DNA of 64,000 nucleotides from Pseudomonas viridiflava. GTDB taxonomy: Bacteria; Pseudomonadota; Gammaproteobacteria; Pseudomonadales; Pseudomonadaceae. Location of the stretch: contig NZ_UTKY01000083.1 in the NCBI RefSeq assembly GCF_900583165.1, forward strand, positions 25,584 through 89,583, in the 5' to 3' direction. Position 1 is the stretch's first letter. Every line of letters begins with the position of its first letter. The notes under the pieces were generated by a model. It saw only the letters and a list, made by a program, of their open reading frames with translations. It ran no database searches and was not told where the DNA came from. Of the stretch, positions 37,194 through 46,554 are shown one piece after another. The position numbers and the translations under genes were made by a program.

Positions 37194-39188
37194 ATGGGTT
37201 TTCGCTGTCTGCTGGTTATCGGCTGTTTATGTGTTGCCTTGATGGCAAACGCCGCGACTGTGCCCGTCGTGCCGCAGGCGCAGCTCACTGCACAGCAACG
37301 CGAATGGCTGGCCCAGCACCCGGAATTGCGGGTAGGCGTGGTGTTGCAAGCACCCTTCGCCCAATACGACCGGCGTCTGCAACGCTTGTCCGGGGCCAAT
37401 GTGGAGTTGATGCAATGGCTGGCCAAAGCCCTGAATATCGAGCTGACCTGGCGTAACTTTCCCAATCAGGACCAGTTGGAAGCCGCCCTGCGCGACGGCG
37501 AGATCGACATGGCCCCCGGTCTGCAACAAACCCCCTCCGGCCTGCGCCTGTGGTTATTCACCGACCCTTATATGCGCGTGCCCCAGCATATCGTCGGTAT
37601 CCGTGATGGCGGCGGCGCGGTCGAACTGGAAAAACTCGACGACCAATCCCGCGTCGCGGTGCGCATGCCCAGCGCCGTGGCCGATTACCTGCGCAGCACT
37701 TATCCAAGCCTCAATCTGCAAGGCGTGCCCCTCGAGCGCCAGGCCCTGCAATTGCTGGTGAGCCAGCAGGCGCGTTATGCCGTGGTGGACGAAGCCCAGT
37801 TGAGCCGGTTGTCTGGCGAGGCTGAATTCGCCGGGTTGGCGGTGGTGGGGGATATCGGCTTGCCGCAGTTGCTGCGGGTGGCCACGCGGCGGGATTGGCC
37901 TGAGCTGTCCGGTATCATGGAAGGCGCCCTGCGTGCCATCCCCGCCCGCGACCTCGACCAACTGCATAGCCGCTGGCTGCAACCTAAATACCCGCGGCTG
38001 ACCGAATCCCCAGGTTTGTGGCAAAACATCAGCCTGTTGTTGGGGCTGCTGCTGCTCGCCAGCCTGGCAGTGGTGTTTTGGCAGCGCCGCCAGCAACGCA
38101 CGCTGGAACATGGCCTGCTCGCCGCCCGCGAAGAAAGCGCTGCCCGCGCCGCCGGTGCCGAAGCGCTGCGGTTGACGCAGTTTTCTATCGACCAGAGCAC
38201 CGTCGGCATCCTGTGGGTGAATTGGGACAGCCATGTGCGGTACGCCAATCGCGCGGCTGAAAGCATGCTCGGCTATAGCCCTGACGCGTTGATCGAGCGC
38301 CCGCTGGCCGACCTTGACCCAAGCCTGGACATGGACCGCTGGCTCAACCTGTGGAAGCGCGCCCGCGCCAGCGAAGACGGCCCGCAAAACTTTGCCACCG
38401 ATTGCCGGCGGGCAGATGGCAGCACATTGCCCGTTAACGTTTCCTTGAGCTTTCTGCGGTTTGCCGACGCGGAATACCTGGTGGTCTACCTCAACGATGT
38501 CACCGAACTGCGCCGCACGTTGGCTGCTTTGCTGCAAAGTGAGGCGCAGTTGCGCGAGCTGTCCGCTCACCTGGAAACCGTGCGCGAAGAAGAAAAAGCC
38601 CGTATCGCCCGGGAAGTGCACGACGAGCTCGGGCAGATGCTCACCGTGCTCAAGCTGGAAACCTCCATGTGCGAACTGGCCTACGCCCAGCTGGACCCAG
38701 GCCTGCACGAACGTTTGAACAGCATGAAGCGCCTGATCGCTCAACTCTTCCAACTGGTGCGCGACGTGGCCACTGCACTGCGCCCGCCGATTCTCGACGC
38801 GGGTATTGCCTCGGCCATTGAATGGCAGGCACGGCGCTTTGAGGCGCGCACACAAATCCCCTGCCTGGTGCAGGTTCCGGATAACCTGCCGGCCCTGAGC
38901 GACGCCAAGGCCATTGGCCTGTTCCGTATCCTGCAGGAGGCGCTGACCAATGTGATGCGCCATGCCCAGGCGCATACTGTCGAGCTGACCCTGGCGGTGG
39001 AAGGCACGGATTTACGCCTGACCATCAGCGATGACGGCGTCGGTTTCGTCCAGGCCCAGGGCCGCGCCGTTTCGTTTGGCCTGGTGGGCATGCGCGAGCG
39101 GGTGCTGATCATGGGCGGGCAGTTAAGCCTGCAGAGCGAATTGGGGGAGGGCACCACCCTGAGCGTCACGGTGCCGTTGGATGCATAA
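37194..39188 (+). CDS. agtS: AgtS-type hybrid-input sensor histidine kinase
   Basis: 664 residues: signal peptide, a solute-binding domain of the bacterial type 3 family (about 35-270), one membrane helix (about 282-302), PAS domain (about 325-440), a HisKA_3 domain with the phospho-acceptor in IAREVHDELGQMLTVLKLE, and an HATPase_c domain (ISDDGVGFV). The periplasmic binding domain suggests direct sensing of a small nitrogen compound. The order agtS-agtR-agtABCD agrees with P. aeruginosa PA0600-PA0606, where this system responds to 5-aminovalerate and 4-aminobutyrate. agtR follows after 18 bases. Confidence 0.85.
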   Translation: MGFRCLLVIGCLCVALMANAATVPVVPQAQLTAQQREWLAQHPELRVGVVLQAPFAQYDRRLQRLSGANVELMQWLAKALNIELTWRNFPNQDQLEAALRDGEIDMAPGLQQTPSGLRLWLFTDPYMRVPQHIVGIRDGGGAVELEKLDDQSRVAVRMPSAVADYLRSTYPSLNLQGVPLERQALQLLVSQQARYAVVDEAQLSRLSGEAEFAGLAVVGDIGLPQLLRVATRRDWPELSGIMEGALRAIPARDLDQLHSRWLQPKYPRLTESPGLWQNISLLLGLLLLASLAVVFWQRRQQRTLEHGLLAAREESAARAAGAEALRLTQFSIDQSTVGILWVNWDSHVRYANRAAESMLGYSPDALIERPLADLDPSLDMDRWLNLWKRARASEDGPQNFATDCRRADGSTLPVNVSLSFLRFADAEYLVVYLNDVTELRRTLAALLQSEAQLRELSAHLETVREEEKARIAREVHDELGQMLTVLKLETSMCELAYAQLDPGLHERLNSMKRLIAQLFQLVRDVATALRPPILDAGIASAIEWQARRFEARTQIPCLVQVPDNLPALSDAKAIGLFRILQEALTNVMRHAQAHTVELTLAVEGTDLRLTISDDGVGFVQAQGRAVSFGLVGMRERVLIMGGQLSLQSELGEGTTLSVTVPLDA

Positions 39189-39206
39189 CGATAAGAGGAA
39201 GCCCCT

Positions 39207-39836
39207 GTGATCCGCGTATTGGTAGCCGAAGACCACACCATCGTTCGTGAAGGCATCAAGCAATTGATCGGCCTGGCCAAAGACCTGCTGGTGGTGGGTG
39301 AGGCGAGCAATGGTGAGCAATTGCTGGAAACCTTGCGCCATGTGCCGTGCGAGGTGGTGTTGCTGGATATCTCGATGCCCGGTGTCAACGGCCTGGAAGC
39401 CATCGCGCGGATTCGCGCGTTGATCAACCCGCCAGCGATCCTGGTGCTGTCGATGCACGACGAAGCGCAAATGGCCGCCCGTGCCTTGAAGGTCGGCGCA
39501 GCCGGCTACGCCACCAAAGACAGTGACCCGGCGCTGTTGCTCACGGCGATTCGCAAGGTCGCGGCCGGCGGGCGCTATATCGACCCGGACCTGGCAGACC
39601 GCATGGTCTTCGAAGTCGGCCTCACCGACTCCCGGCCCTTGCATTCTTTATTATCGGAGCGTGAGTTCTCGGTATTCGAGCGCCTGGCCCAGGGCGCCAA
39701 CGTCAACGACATCGCCCAGCAACTGGCCCTGAGCAGCAAGACCATCAGCACCCACAAGGCGCGGTTGATGCAAAAGCTCAATATCACCTCGTTGGCGGAG
39801 CTGGTGAAGTACGCCATGGAGCACAAGTTGCTCTAA
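39207..39836 (+). CDS. agtR: AgtR-type LuxR/NarL-family response regulator
   Basis: 209 residues from a GTG start with AAGAGGAAG upstream. The receiver domain has the acidic pair Glu8-Asp9 and phospho-acceptor Asp54 (VLLDISMPG), and the C-terminal LuxR helix-turn-helix (LSEREFSVFERLAQG, then KTISTHKARLMQKL) binds DNA. Paired with the kinase directly upstream, it probably activates agtABCD, which starts 225 bases downstream; that gap should contain its binding site, which I could not define. Confidence 0.88.
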   Translation: MIRVLVAEDHTIVREGIKQLIGLAKDLLVVGEASNGEQLLETLRHVPCEVVLLDISMPGVNGLEAIARIRALINPPAILVLSMHDEAQMAARALKVGAAGYATKDSDPALLLTAIRKVAAGGRYIDPDLADRMVFEVGLTDSRPLHSLLSEREFSVFERLAQGANVNDIAQQLALSSKTISTHKARLMQKLNITSLAELVKYAMEHKLL

Positions 39837-40061
39837 CCACGTACCCAATAACGACACGCCAAAAACACCGCCGACCCCATTCTTGCCGCCTGCAGCTCAC
39901 CCCTTGCGGTTGCACCGTCCCGTGCGCGCCATCCGTGTAGGGCGTTCCCTACCCCCAACCTTCCATCCGGCTGATGCAAATCTCTCCCAGCCCCCGATTT
40001 CCGGGGCCTCGCACCTGGACTACGCTTGTGCCACAGCAGTCCAAAACACAAAGGTGCGGGT

Positions 40062-41174
40062 ATGAGCGAGGTGGATTCAAATGATGTACTGGTCAGCTTT
40101 CGTGGCGTGCAAAAGAGCTACGACGGCGAGAACCTGATCGTCAAAGACCTCAACCTGGAGATTCGCAAGGGCGAGTTCCTCACCCTGCTCGGGCCTTCCG
40201 GTTCAGGCAAGACCACCAGCCTGATGATGCTAGCCGGCTTTGAGACGCCGACCGCCGGTGAAATCCAGCTGGCCGGGCGCTCCATCAACAACGTGCCGCC
40301 ACACAAACGCGACATCGGCATGGTGTTTCAGAACTACGCGCTGTTCCCGCACATGACGGTCGCCGAGAACCTGGCGTTCCCGTTGTCGGTACGGGGCTTG
40401 AGCAAGACCGATATCAGCGAGCGGGTCAAACGCGTGCTGAGCATGGTGCAGCTCGACGCCTTCGCCCAGCGCTACCCGGCGCAACTCTCCGGTGGCCAGC
40501 AACAGCGTGTGGCGTTGGCCCGTGCGTTGGTGTTTGAACCCCAGCTGGTACTGATGGACGAACCCCTCGGCGCCCTCGACAAGCAGCTGCGCGAACACAT
40601 GCAGATGGAGATCAAGCACCTACACCAACGCCTTGGCGTGACCGTGGTGTACGTGACCCACGACCAGGGCGAGGCGCTGACCATGTCTGACCGCGTAGCG
40701 GTGTTCCACCAAGGCGAGATCCAGCAGATCGCTGCACCACGCACCTTGTATGAAGAACCGAAGAACACCTTCGTCGCCAACTTCATCGGCGAGAACAACC
40801 GCCTCAATGGCCGCTTGCACAGCCACACCGGTGATCGCTGCGTGGTGGAGCTGGCGCGGGGCGAAAAGGTCGAGGCGCTGGCGGTGAACGTCGGCCAGAT
40901 CGGCGGCCCGGTGACCCTGTCGGTGCGTCCCGAGCGTGTCAGCCTCAATGGTTCCAGCGAAAGCTGCGCCAACCGCTTCTCCGGGCGGGTGGCGGAATTC
41001 ATCTACCTGGGCGACCACGTGCGCGTGCGCCTGGAAGTCTGCGGCAAGGCCGATTTTTTTGTGAAACAACCGATTGCCGAGCTGGACCCAGCGCTGGCGG
41101 TTGGCGACGTGGTACCGATTGGCTGGCAAGTCGAGCACGTTCGCGCACTCGACCCACTTCTAGAGGCGAATTAA
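40062..41174 (+). CDS. agtA: ABC transporter ATP-binding protein AgtA (PotA-like)
   Basis: 370 residues. Walker A is GPSGSGKT at residues 44-51, the ABC signature is LSGGQQQRVALARAL, Walker B is LVLMDEPLGALD, and a TOBE domain closes the protein. This is the polyamine/opine-type importer ATPase family. An upstream in-frame ATG adds 12 residues but MSEVDSN is the better start. First gene of the agt transporter operon, which in P. aeruginosa takes up 4-aminobutyrate and 5-aminovalerate. Confidence 0.88.
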   Translation: MSEVDSNDVLVSFRGVQKSYDGENLIVKDLNLEIRKGEFLTLLGPSGSGKTTSLMMLAGFETPTAGEIQLAGRSINNVPPHKRDIGMVFQNYALFPHMTVAENLAFPLSVRGLSKTDISERVKRVLSMVQLDAFAQRYPAQLSGGQQQRVALARALVFEPQLVLMDEPLGALDKQLREHMQMEIKHLHQRLGVTVVYVTHDQGEALTMSDRVAVFHQGEIQQIAAPRTLYEEPKNTFVANFIGENNRLNGRLHSHTGDRCVVELARGEKVEALAVNVGQIGGPVTLSVRPERVSLNGSSESCANRFSGRVAEFIYLGDHVRVRLEVCGKADFFVKQPIAELDPALAVGDVVPIGWQVEHVRALDPLLEAN

Positions 41175-41218
41175 TCGCCCCCATGGCTTCACCAACCCTG
41201 CACGTGGAGAGAACAACA

Positions 41219-42259
41219 ATGTTGAAATCCTTGAAGTATTCAGCGCTGGCCCTCGGTTTGATGGGCGCGACCCAGGCCATGGCCGGCCCGGACCTGACGG
41301 TTGTGTCCTTTGGTGGCGCGAACAAGGCGGCCCAGGTCAAGGCGTTCTACGCACCGTGGGAAAGCGCGGGCAACGGTAAGATCGTTGCGGGCGAGTACAA
41401 CGGTGAAATGGCCAAGGTCAAAGCCATGGTCGACACCAAAAGCGTGTCATGGGACCTGGTTGAAGTGGAATCGCCAGAGCTGTCCCGTGGCTGCGACGAA
41501 GACATGTTCGAGCCCCTGGACCCGAAACTGTTCGGCGACACCGCGGACTACGTAAAAGGCGCAATCCAGCCGTGCGGCGTGGGCTTCTTCGTGTGGTCCA
41601 CCGTGCTGGCTTATAACGCCGACAAGCTGACCAGCGCGCCAACCAGCTGGGCGGATTTCTGGGACACGAAGAAATTCCCGGGCAAGCGTGGCCTGCGTAA
41701 AGGCGCCAAGTACACCCTGGAGTTCGCTTTGATGGCCGACGGCGTAGCGCCGAAGGATGTGTACAAAGTACTGGCCGGTAAAGATGGCCAGGACCGTGCG
41801 TTCAAGAAGCTCGACGAACTCAAACCGTCGATCCAATGGTGGGAAGCCGGCGCACAACCGCCGCAGTACCTTGCCTCCGGGGACGTCGTGATGAGCTCAG
41901 CGTACAACGGCCGTATCGCCGCTGTGCAGAAAGAGAGCAACCTCAAAGTGGTGTGGAACGGCGGCATCTACGACTTCGACGCTTGGGCGATTCCTAAAGG
42001 CCTGGCCAAGGACCGTGCAGAAGCGGCGAAGAAATTCATCGCCTTCTCGGTGCAGCCGCAGCAGCAGAAGACCTACTCGGAAAACATCGCCTACGGCCCG
42101 GCCAACACCCAAGCCGTACCGTTGCTGGCCAAGGACATCCTCAAGGACATGCCGACCACCCCGGAAAACATCGCCAACCAGGTGCAGATCGATGTGAGCT
42201 TCTGGGCGGATAACGGTGAGCAGTTGGAGCAACGCTTCAACTCGTGGGCTGCCAAGTAA
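41219..42259 (+). CDS. agtB: Periplasmic substrate-binding protein AgtB
   Basis: 346 residues with a signal peptide (MLKSLKYSALALGLMGATQA, cleavage near AMA-GP). It is a spermidine/putrescine-type extracellular binding protein (PotD/PotF-like) with TVVSFGGANKAAQVKAFY near the start and YFVWST-type and WNGGIYDFDAWAIPKG segments. It would capture the amino acid in the periplasm for AgtACD. A REPIN separates it from agtC, which may let the binding protein be made in excess over the permeases. Confidence 0.88.
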   Translation: MLKSLKYSALALGLMGATQAMAGPDLTVVSFGGANKAAQVKAFYAPWESAGNGKIVAGEYNGEMAKVKAMVDTKSVSWDLVEVESPELSRGCDEDMFEPLDPKLFGDTADYVKGAIQPCGVGFFVWSTVLAYNADKLTSAPTSWADFWDTKKFPGKRGLRKGAKYTLEFALMADGVAPKDVYKVLAGKDGQDRAFKKLDELKPSIQWWEAGAQPPQYLASGDVVMSSAYNGRIAAVQKESNLKVVWNGGIYDFDAWAIPKGLAKDRAEAAKKFIAFSVQPQQQKTYSENIAYGPANTQAVPLLAKDILKDMPTTPENIANQVQIDVSFWADNGEQLEQRFNSWAAK

Positions 42260-42280
42260 CTCTTGTCGTACCTGTAACCC

Positions 42281-42373
42281 CTGTGGGAGGGGGCTTGCTC
42301 CCGATAGCGGTGCATCAGTAGATACATTCATCAACTGACAGACTGCTATCGGGAGCAAGCTCCCTCCCACATG
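42281..42373. repeat. REPIN inside the agt operon, between agtB and agtC
   Basis: Inverted REP arms CTGTGGGAGGGGGCTTGCTC and GAGCAAGCTCCCTCCCACA. It starts 22 bases after the agtB stop and ends 52 bases before the agtC start, so it would be transcribed in the operon mRNA as a long hairpin. Confidence 0.92.
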
Positions 42374-42424
42374 GATCTTCTGTGTTCAGTAGATTGCATT
42401 CAATTTCAAGAATCGGAGTTTGCC

Positions 42425-43657
42425 ATGGACATCGCCATTCCAGGCCCCACCCTCAAACAGCGCCTGGCGCGTGCCGAGCGGCTCAACCGCTGGAAGGCCC
42501 AGGCCTTGATTGCGCCGCTGGTGCTGTTTTTGCTGCTGGTGTTCCTGGTGCCTATCGTTGCGCTGCTGTTCAAGAGCGTCGGCAACCCGGAAGTGGTGGC
42601 GGGTTTGCCACGTACCGTGGTGGCGGTTACCGCTTGGGACGGCCGTGGCCTGCCGGGTGAGCCGGTGTATCAAGCCCTCAGTGAAGACTTGGGCGAAGCA
42701 CGCAAAAACCAGACCCTGGGCGATCTGTCCAAACGCTTGAACATGGAACTGGCCGGCTATCGCAGCCTGCTGACCAAAACCGCGCGGGCGCTGCCGTTTA
42801 CCGAAGCGCCGGCCTCTTATAAAGAAGCGTTGGAAAACCTCGACGAACGCTGGGGCGACCCGGCGTACTGGCAGGCGATTCGGCGCAATACCAGCAGCCT
42901 GACGCCGTTCTACCTGCTGGCGGCCGTCGATCATCGTATCGACGACCTCGGCGAAGTGGCCCCGGCCACCCCGGATCAGGCGATTTACCTGGATATTTTC
43001 GCCCGTACCTTCTGGATGGGCCTGGTAATCACCGCCATCTGCCTGGTGTTGGCCTATCCGCTGGCCTACCTGCTGGCCAACCTGCCGGCGCGCAAGAGCA
43101 ACCTGCTGATGATCCTGGTGTTGCTGCCGTTCTGGACTTCGATCCTGGTGCGGGTGGCAGCGTGGATCGTATTGCTGCAATCCGGCGGGCTGATCAACAG
43201 CGCACTGATGGGCATGGGGCTGATCGATAAACCCCTGGAGTTGGTGTTCAACCGCACTGGGGTCTACATCTCCATGGTGCACATCCTGCTGCCGTTCATG
43301 ATCTTGCCGATCTACAGCGTGATGAAGGGCATCTCGCCTACCTATATGCGCGCGGCGATTTCCCTGGGTTGCCACCCGTTCACCAGTTTCTGGCGCGTGT
43401 ACTTCCCGCAGACCTACGCCGGAGTAGGCGCCGGTTGCCTGTTGGTGTTCATTTTGGCGATTGGTTACTACATCACCCCGGCACTGCTGGGCAGCCCGAA
43501 CGACCAGATGGTCAGCTACTTCGTGGCCTTCTACACCAACACCAGCATCAACTGGGGCATGGCCACGGCGCTGGGCGGCTTGTTGCTGCTGGCCACTGTG
43601 GTGCTGTACCTGATCTACAACCGGCTGGTGGGCGCCAGCCGCCTGCGCCTGAGCTAA
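42425..43657 (+). CDS. agtC: ABC transporter permease AgtC (with large extra-membrane insert)
   Basis: 410 residues from the ATG with GGAG upstream (MDIAIPGPTL). After the first membrane helix (about 27-50) comes an unusual hydrophilic insert of about 150 residues (50-198), then the standard binding-protein-dependent permease core with five or more helices and an EAA-type loop (YMRAAISLGCHPFTSFWRVYFP). The core alone would be the usual 270-290 residues, so the insert accounts for the extra length. It pairs with AgtD. Confidence 0.87.
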   Translation: MDIAIPGPTLKQRLARAERLNRWKAQALIAPLVLFLLLVFLVPIVALLFKSVGNPEVVAGLPRTVVAVTAWDGRGLPGEPVYQALSEDLGEARKNQTLGDLSKRLNMELAGYRSLLTKTARALPFTEAPASYKEALENLDERWGDPAYWQAIRRNTSSLTPFYLLAAVDHRIDDLGEVAPATPDQAIYLDIFARTFWMGLVITAICLVLAYPLAYLLANLPARKSNLLMILVLLPFWTSILVRVAAWIVLLQSGGLINSALMGMGLIDKPLELVFNRTGVYISMVHILLPFMILPIYSVMKGISPTYMRAAISLGCHPFTSFWRVYFPQTYAGVGAGCLLVFILAIGYYITPALLGSPNDQMVSYFVAFYTNTSINWGMATALGGLLLLATVVLYLIYNRLVGASRLRLS

Positions 43658-43670
43658 GGAGACCGTTGCG

Positions 43671-44495
43671 ATGCTGAGCCCTTATATGTCGCCCGTTGAG
43701 CGGGTGTGGTTCTACAGCTTGCGGATTCTCTGCGGCTTGATTCTGTTGTTCTTGATATTGCCGGTGCTGGTGATCATCCCGCTGTCGTTCAACAGCGGCA
43801 GTTTCCTGGTGTACCCGCTGCAAGGCTTCTCGCTGCAGTGGTACCAGGACTTTTTTGCCTCGGCCGAATGGATGCGTGCGCTGAAGAACAGCATCATCGT
43901 CGCCCCGGCGGCCACGGTGCTGGCCATGGTGTTTGGCACCCTGGCGGCGATTGGGCTGACGCGGGGCAATTTCCGTGGCAAGGCGCTGGTGATGGCGTTG
44001 GTGATCTCGCCGATGGTGGTGCCGGTGGTGATCATTGGCGTGGCCAGTTACCTGTTTTTTGCGCCGTTGGGCCTGGGTAACAGCTTCTTTTCGCTGATCG
44101 TGGTACATGCGGTGTTGGGTGTGCCTTTTGTGATAATCACCGTGTCGGCGACCTTGCAGGGGTTTAACCACAACCTGGTGCGGGCGGCCGCCAGCCTGGG
44201 GGCTTCACCACTGACCGCATTCCGCCGGGTGACCTTGCCACTGATTGCTCCGGGGGTGATTTCCGGCGCGTTGTTTGCGTTTGCGACCTCGTTCGACGAA
44301 GTCGTGGTGACGCTGTTTCTCGCCGGGCCGGAGCAAGCGACCTTGCCGCGCCAGATGTTCAGTGGGATTCGCGAGAACCTCAGCCCCACGATTGCTGCCG
44401 CCGCAACCTTATTGATCGCGTTCTCGGTGCTGCTGTTGCTGACATTGGAATGGCTGCGCGGCCGTAGCGAAAAACTGCGTACTGCACAGGTCTAA
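43671..44495 (+). CDS. agtD: ABC transporter permease AgtD
   Basis: 274 residues with six predicted membrane helices and the EAA loop NLVRAAASLGASPLTAFRRVTLP. It is a PotC-like inner-membrane permease, last of the agt operon. AAGGAG lies before the ATG and overlaps the agtC stop codon region, so the two permeases are translated together. Confidence 0.88.
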   Translation: MLSPYMSPVERVWFYSLRILCGLILLFLILPVLVIIPLSFNSGSFLVYPLQGFSLQWYQDFFASAEWMRALKNSIIVAPAATVLAMVFGTLAAIGLTRGNFRGKALVMALVISPMVVPVVIIGVASYLFFAPLGLGNSFFSLIVVHAVLGVPFVIITVSATLQGFNHNLVRAAASLGASPLTAFRRVTLPLIAPGVISGALFAFATSFDEVVVTLFLAGPEQATLPRQMFSGIRENLSPTIAAAATLLIAFSVLLLLTLEWLRGRSEKLRTAQV

Positions 44496-44512
44496 AGCCT
44501 GTTGGAGATCAA

Positions 44513-44540
44513 AATGTGGGAGCAAGCCCCCTCCCACATT
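44513..44540. repeat. Solo REP palindrome after agtD
   Basis: AATGTGGGAG pairs with CTCCCACATT around an eight-base loop CAAGCCCC. It is a shortened relative of the window's GTGGGAGGGGGC elements. Placed 18 bases after agtD it could act as, or protect, the 3' end of the operon mRNA. Confidence 0.8.
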
Positions 44541-44646
44541 GGTTCTGTGTTGAGTCAGGAATGACCATTCAAATCCTGAATAGCTGACAACCCAAAATCC
44601 CCAGCTACTCTTGTGCCAGCCCATTTCCCAATAAGAGGCCGCGCAC

Positions 44647-45795
44647 ATGAGTACTTCCTCATTCAAGATCGCCCACAAACTGCTTACCGGCGCAGGCGCC
44701 ATCGAACAACTGGCTGCCGAGCTCACCCGCCTGGATGTGGATAACCCCCTGATCGTCACGGATGCTGCGCTGGTCAAGTCCGGCACCGTGGCGCTGGCGC
44801 TCGAACACCTCGGCGGGCGCAGCTATGAGATTTTCGATCGCGTACTGCCTGACCCGGAAATTGCCATCGTCGAAGACTGCATGCAGGTCTACCGCGACGG
44901 TGGGCATGATGGCCTGATTGGTCTGGGCGGCGGCAGTGCCATCGATATCGCCAAGAGCGTGGCGGCCTACGCCGGTTATCACGGCGCCCTGGCGGATTTA
45001 TTTGGTGTCGACCAGGTGCCGCGCAAAGGCCCGCCGCTGATCGCTATCCCTACGACGGCCGGTACCGGCTCGGAAGTGACCAATGTGGCGATCCTTTCCG
45101 ACAAGGTTGCGCAGCTGAAAAAAGGCATTGTCAGCGACTATCTATTGCCGGATGTGGCGCTGATCAGCCCGCAAATGACCCTGACCTGCCCCCGCAGCGT
45201 CACCGCCGCCAGTGGTGTGGATGCGCTGGTGCACGCCATTGAGTCCTACCTGTCGCTGAATGCTTCACCGATTACCGATACCCTGGCCATCGGTGCGATC
45301 AAGCTGATCGCCAACGCATTACCCAAGGCCTACGCCAACCCCGCCAACCTGCAGGCCCGTGACGATATGGCCACGGCAAGCTTGATGGCGGGCATGGCGT
45401 TCGGGAATGCCGGCGTTGGCGCGGTGCACGCGTTGGCATACCCGCTGGGTGGGCGGTTCAATATTGCCCATGGGGTCAGCAATGCGTTGTTGCTGCCCTA
45501 TGTGATGCATTGGAACAAGCTGGCGTGCGTTGAGCGTATGCAAGAGATTGCGCAGGCCATGGGCGTGAATGTCACTGGCTTGAGCGTTAACGATGCTGCC
45601 GACCAGGCTGTGGAGGCGATGATGCGACTGTGTGCCGCCGTTGAGATCCCGGCGGGCCTGCGCAGCTTCGGGGTTCCCGAGGATGCAATCCCTGCGATGG
45701 CCACGGAAGCGGCAGGCATCGAGCGCCTGATGCGCAACAACCCGCGCAAGCTCAGTGCCGCCGATATCGAGAAAATCTACCGGGCCGCGTACTAG
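44647..45795 (+). CDS. Iron-containing (group III) alcohol dehydrogenase
   Basis: 382 residues. The NAD-binding motif is GLGGGSAIDIAKSVA (GGGS), and the metal site combines Asp/His in DALVHAIESYLS with HALAYPLGGRFNIAHGVSNALLLPYVM. The family includes ethanol, butanol, 1,3-propanediol and 4-hydroxybutyrate dehydrogenases; the substrate is not evident. It has its own AAGAGG ribosome site and lies between agtD and rpe. The aminovalerate and aminobutyrate theme of the neighbourhood hints at an omega-hydroxy acid, but this is speculation. Confidence 0.88.
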   Translation: MSTSSFKIAHKLLTGAGAIEQLAAELTRLDVDNPLIVTDAALVKSGTVALALEHLGGRSYEIFDRVLPDPEIAIVEDCMQVYRDGGHDGLIGLGGGSAIDIAKSVAAYAGYHGALADLFGVDQVPRKGPPLIAIPTTAGTGSEVTNVAILSDKVAQLKKGIVSDYLLPDVALISPQMTLTCPRSVTAASGVDALVHAIESYLSLNASPITDTLAIGAIKLIANALPKAYANPANLQARDDMATASLMAGMAFGNAGVGAVHALAYPLGGRFNIAHGVSNALLLPYVMHWNKLACVERMQEIAQAMGVNVTGLSVNDAADQAVEAMMRLCAAVEIPAGLRSFGVPEDAIPAMATEAAGIERLMRNNPRKLSAADIEKIYRAAY

Positions 45796-45879
45796 CCATT
45801 GAGCTAGGTCACGGTGCGCACGGCAAAGCATGCGGTATACAATGCGCGCCATCGTGATTTAGCTCAAAAAAGGTGCGTC

Positions 45880-46554
45880 ATGCAGCCCTTCGTCATTGCT
45901 CCATCGATTCTCTCCGCCGACTTCGCCCGCCTGGGCGAAGAAGTGGACAAGGTGTTGGCCGCCGGTGCCGACTTCGTGCACTTCGATGTCATGGACAACC
46001 ACTACGTACCCAACCTGACCATCGGGCCGATGGTGTGCGCGGCACTGCGCAAGTACGGCATCACTGCGCCAATTGATGCGCACCTGATGGTCAGCCCGGT
46101 CGATCGCATCATCGGTGACTTCATCGAAGCCGGCGCGACCTACATCACCTTTCACCCGGAAGCCACGCTGCACGTGGACCGCACCCTGCAACTGATCCGC
46201 GAGGGCGGCTGCAAGGCGGGCCTGGTGTTCAACCCGGCGACCCCGCTGGACGTGCTCAAGTACGTGATGGACAAGGTCGACATGGTGTTGCTCATGAGCG
46301 TCAACCCAGGCTTTGGCGGGCAAAAGTTCATCCCTGGCACTCTCGACAAGCTGCGCGAAGCTCGTGCGCTGATTGATGCTTCGGGCCGGGATATCCGCCT
46401 CGAGATCGACGGTGGCGTGAACGTCAACAATATCCGCGAAATCGCTGCCGCTGGCGCTGACACCTTTGTGGCCGGCTCGGCGATCTTCAACGCGCCAAAC
46501 TATCAGGACGTCATCGACACGATGCGCGCCGAGCTGGCGCTGGCACGTCCATGA
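45880..46554 (+). CDS. rpe: Ribulose-phosphate 3-epimerase
   Basis: 224 residues of the TIM-barrel epimerase family: PFVIAPSILSADFARLGEEV, HFDVMDNHYVPN with metal ligands, and MSVNPGFGGQKFIPG. It interconverts ribulose-5-phosphate and xylulose-5-phosphate. The ATG at 45880 is preferred over an upstream in-frame start that adds 22 unrelated residues. Its stop overlaps the gph start (ATGA). Confidence 0.97.
   Translation: MQPFVIAPSILSADFARLGEEVDKVLAAGADFVHFDVMDNHYVPNLTIGPMVCAALRKYGITAPIDAHLMVSPVDRIIGDFIEAGATYITFHPEATLHVDRTLQLIREGGCKAGLVFNPATPLDVLKYVMDKVDMVLLMSVNPGFGGQKFIPGTLDKLREARALIDASGRDIRLEIDGGVNVNNIREIAAAGADTFVAGSAIFNAPNYQDVIDTMRAELALARP

Noticed and set aside
37554..38975. 473-codon open frame opposite agtS
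   Set aside because: Antisense shadow, rich in His and Gln from reversed coding; no motif.
39837..40061. Sigma-54 promoter before agtA
   Set aside because: No GG-N10-GC element at proper spacing; agtR is a NarL-type regulator, which does not need sigma-54.
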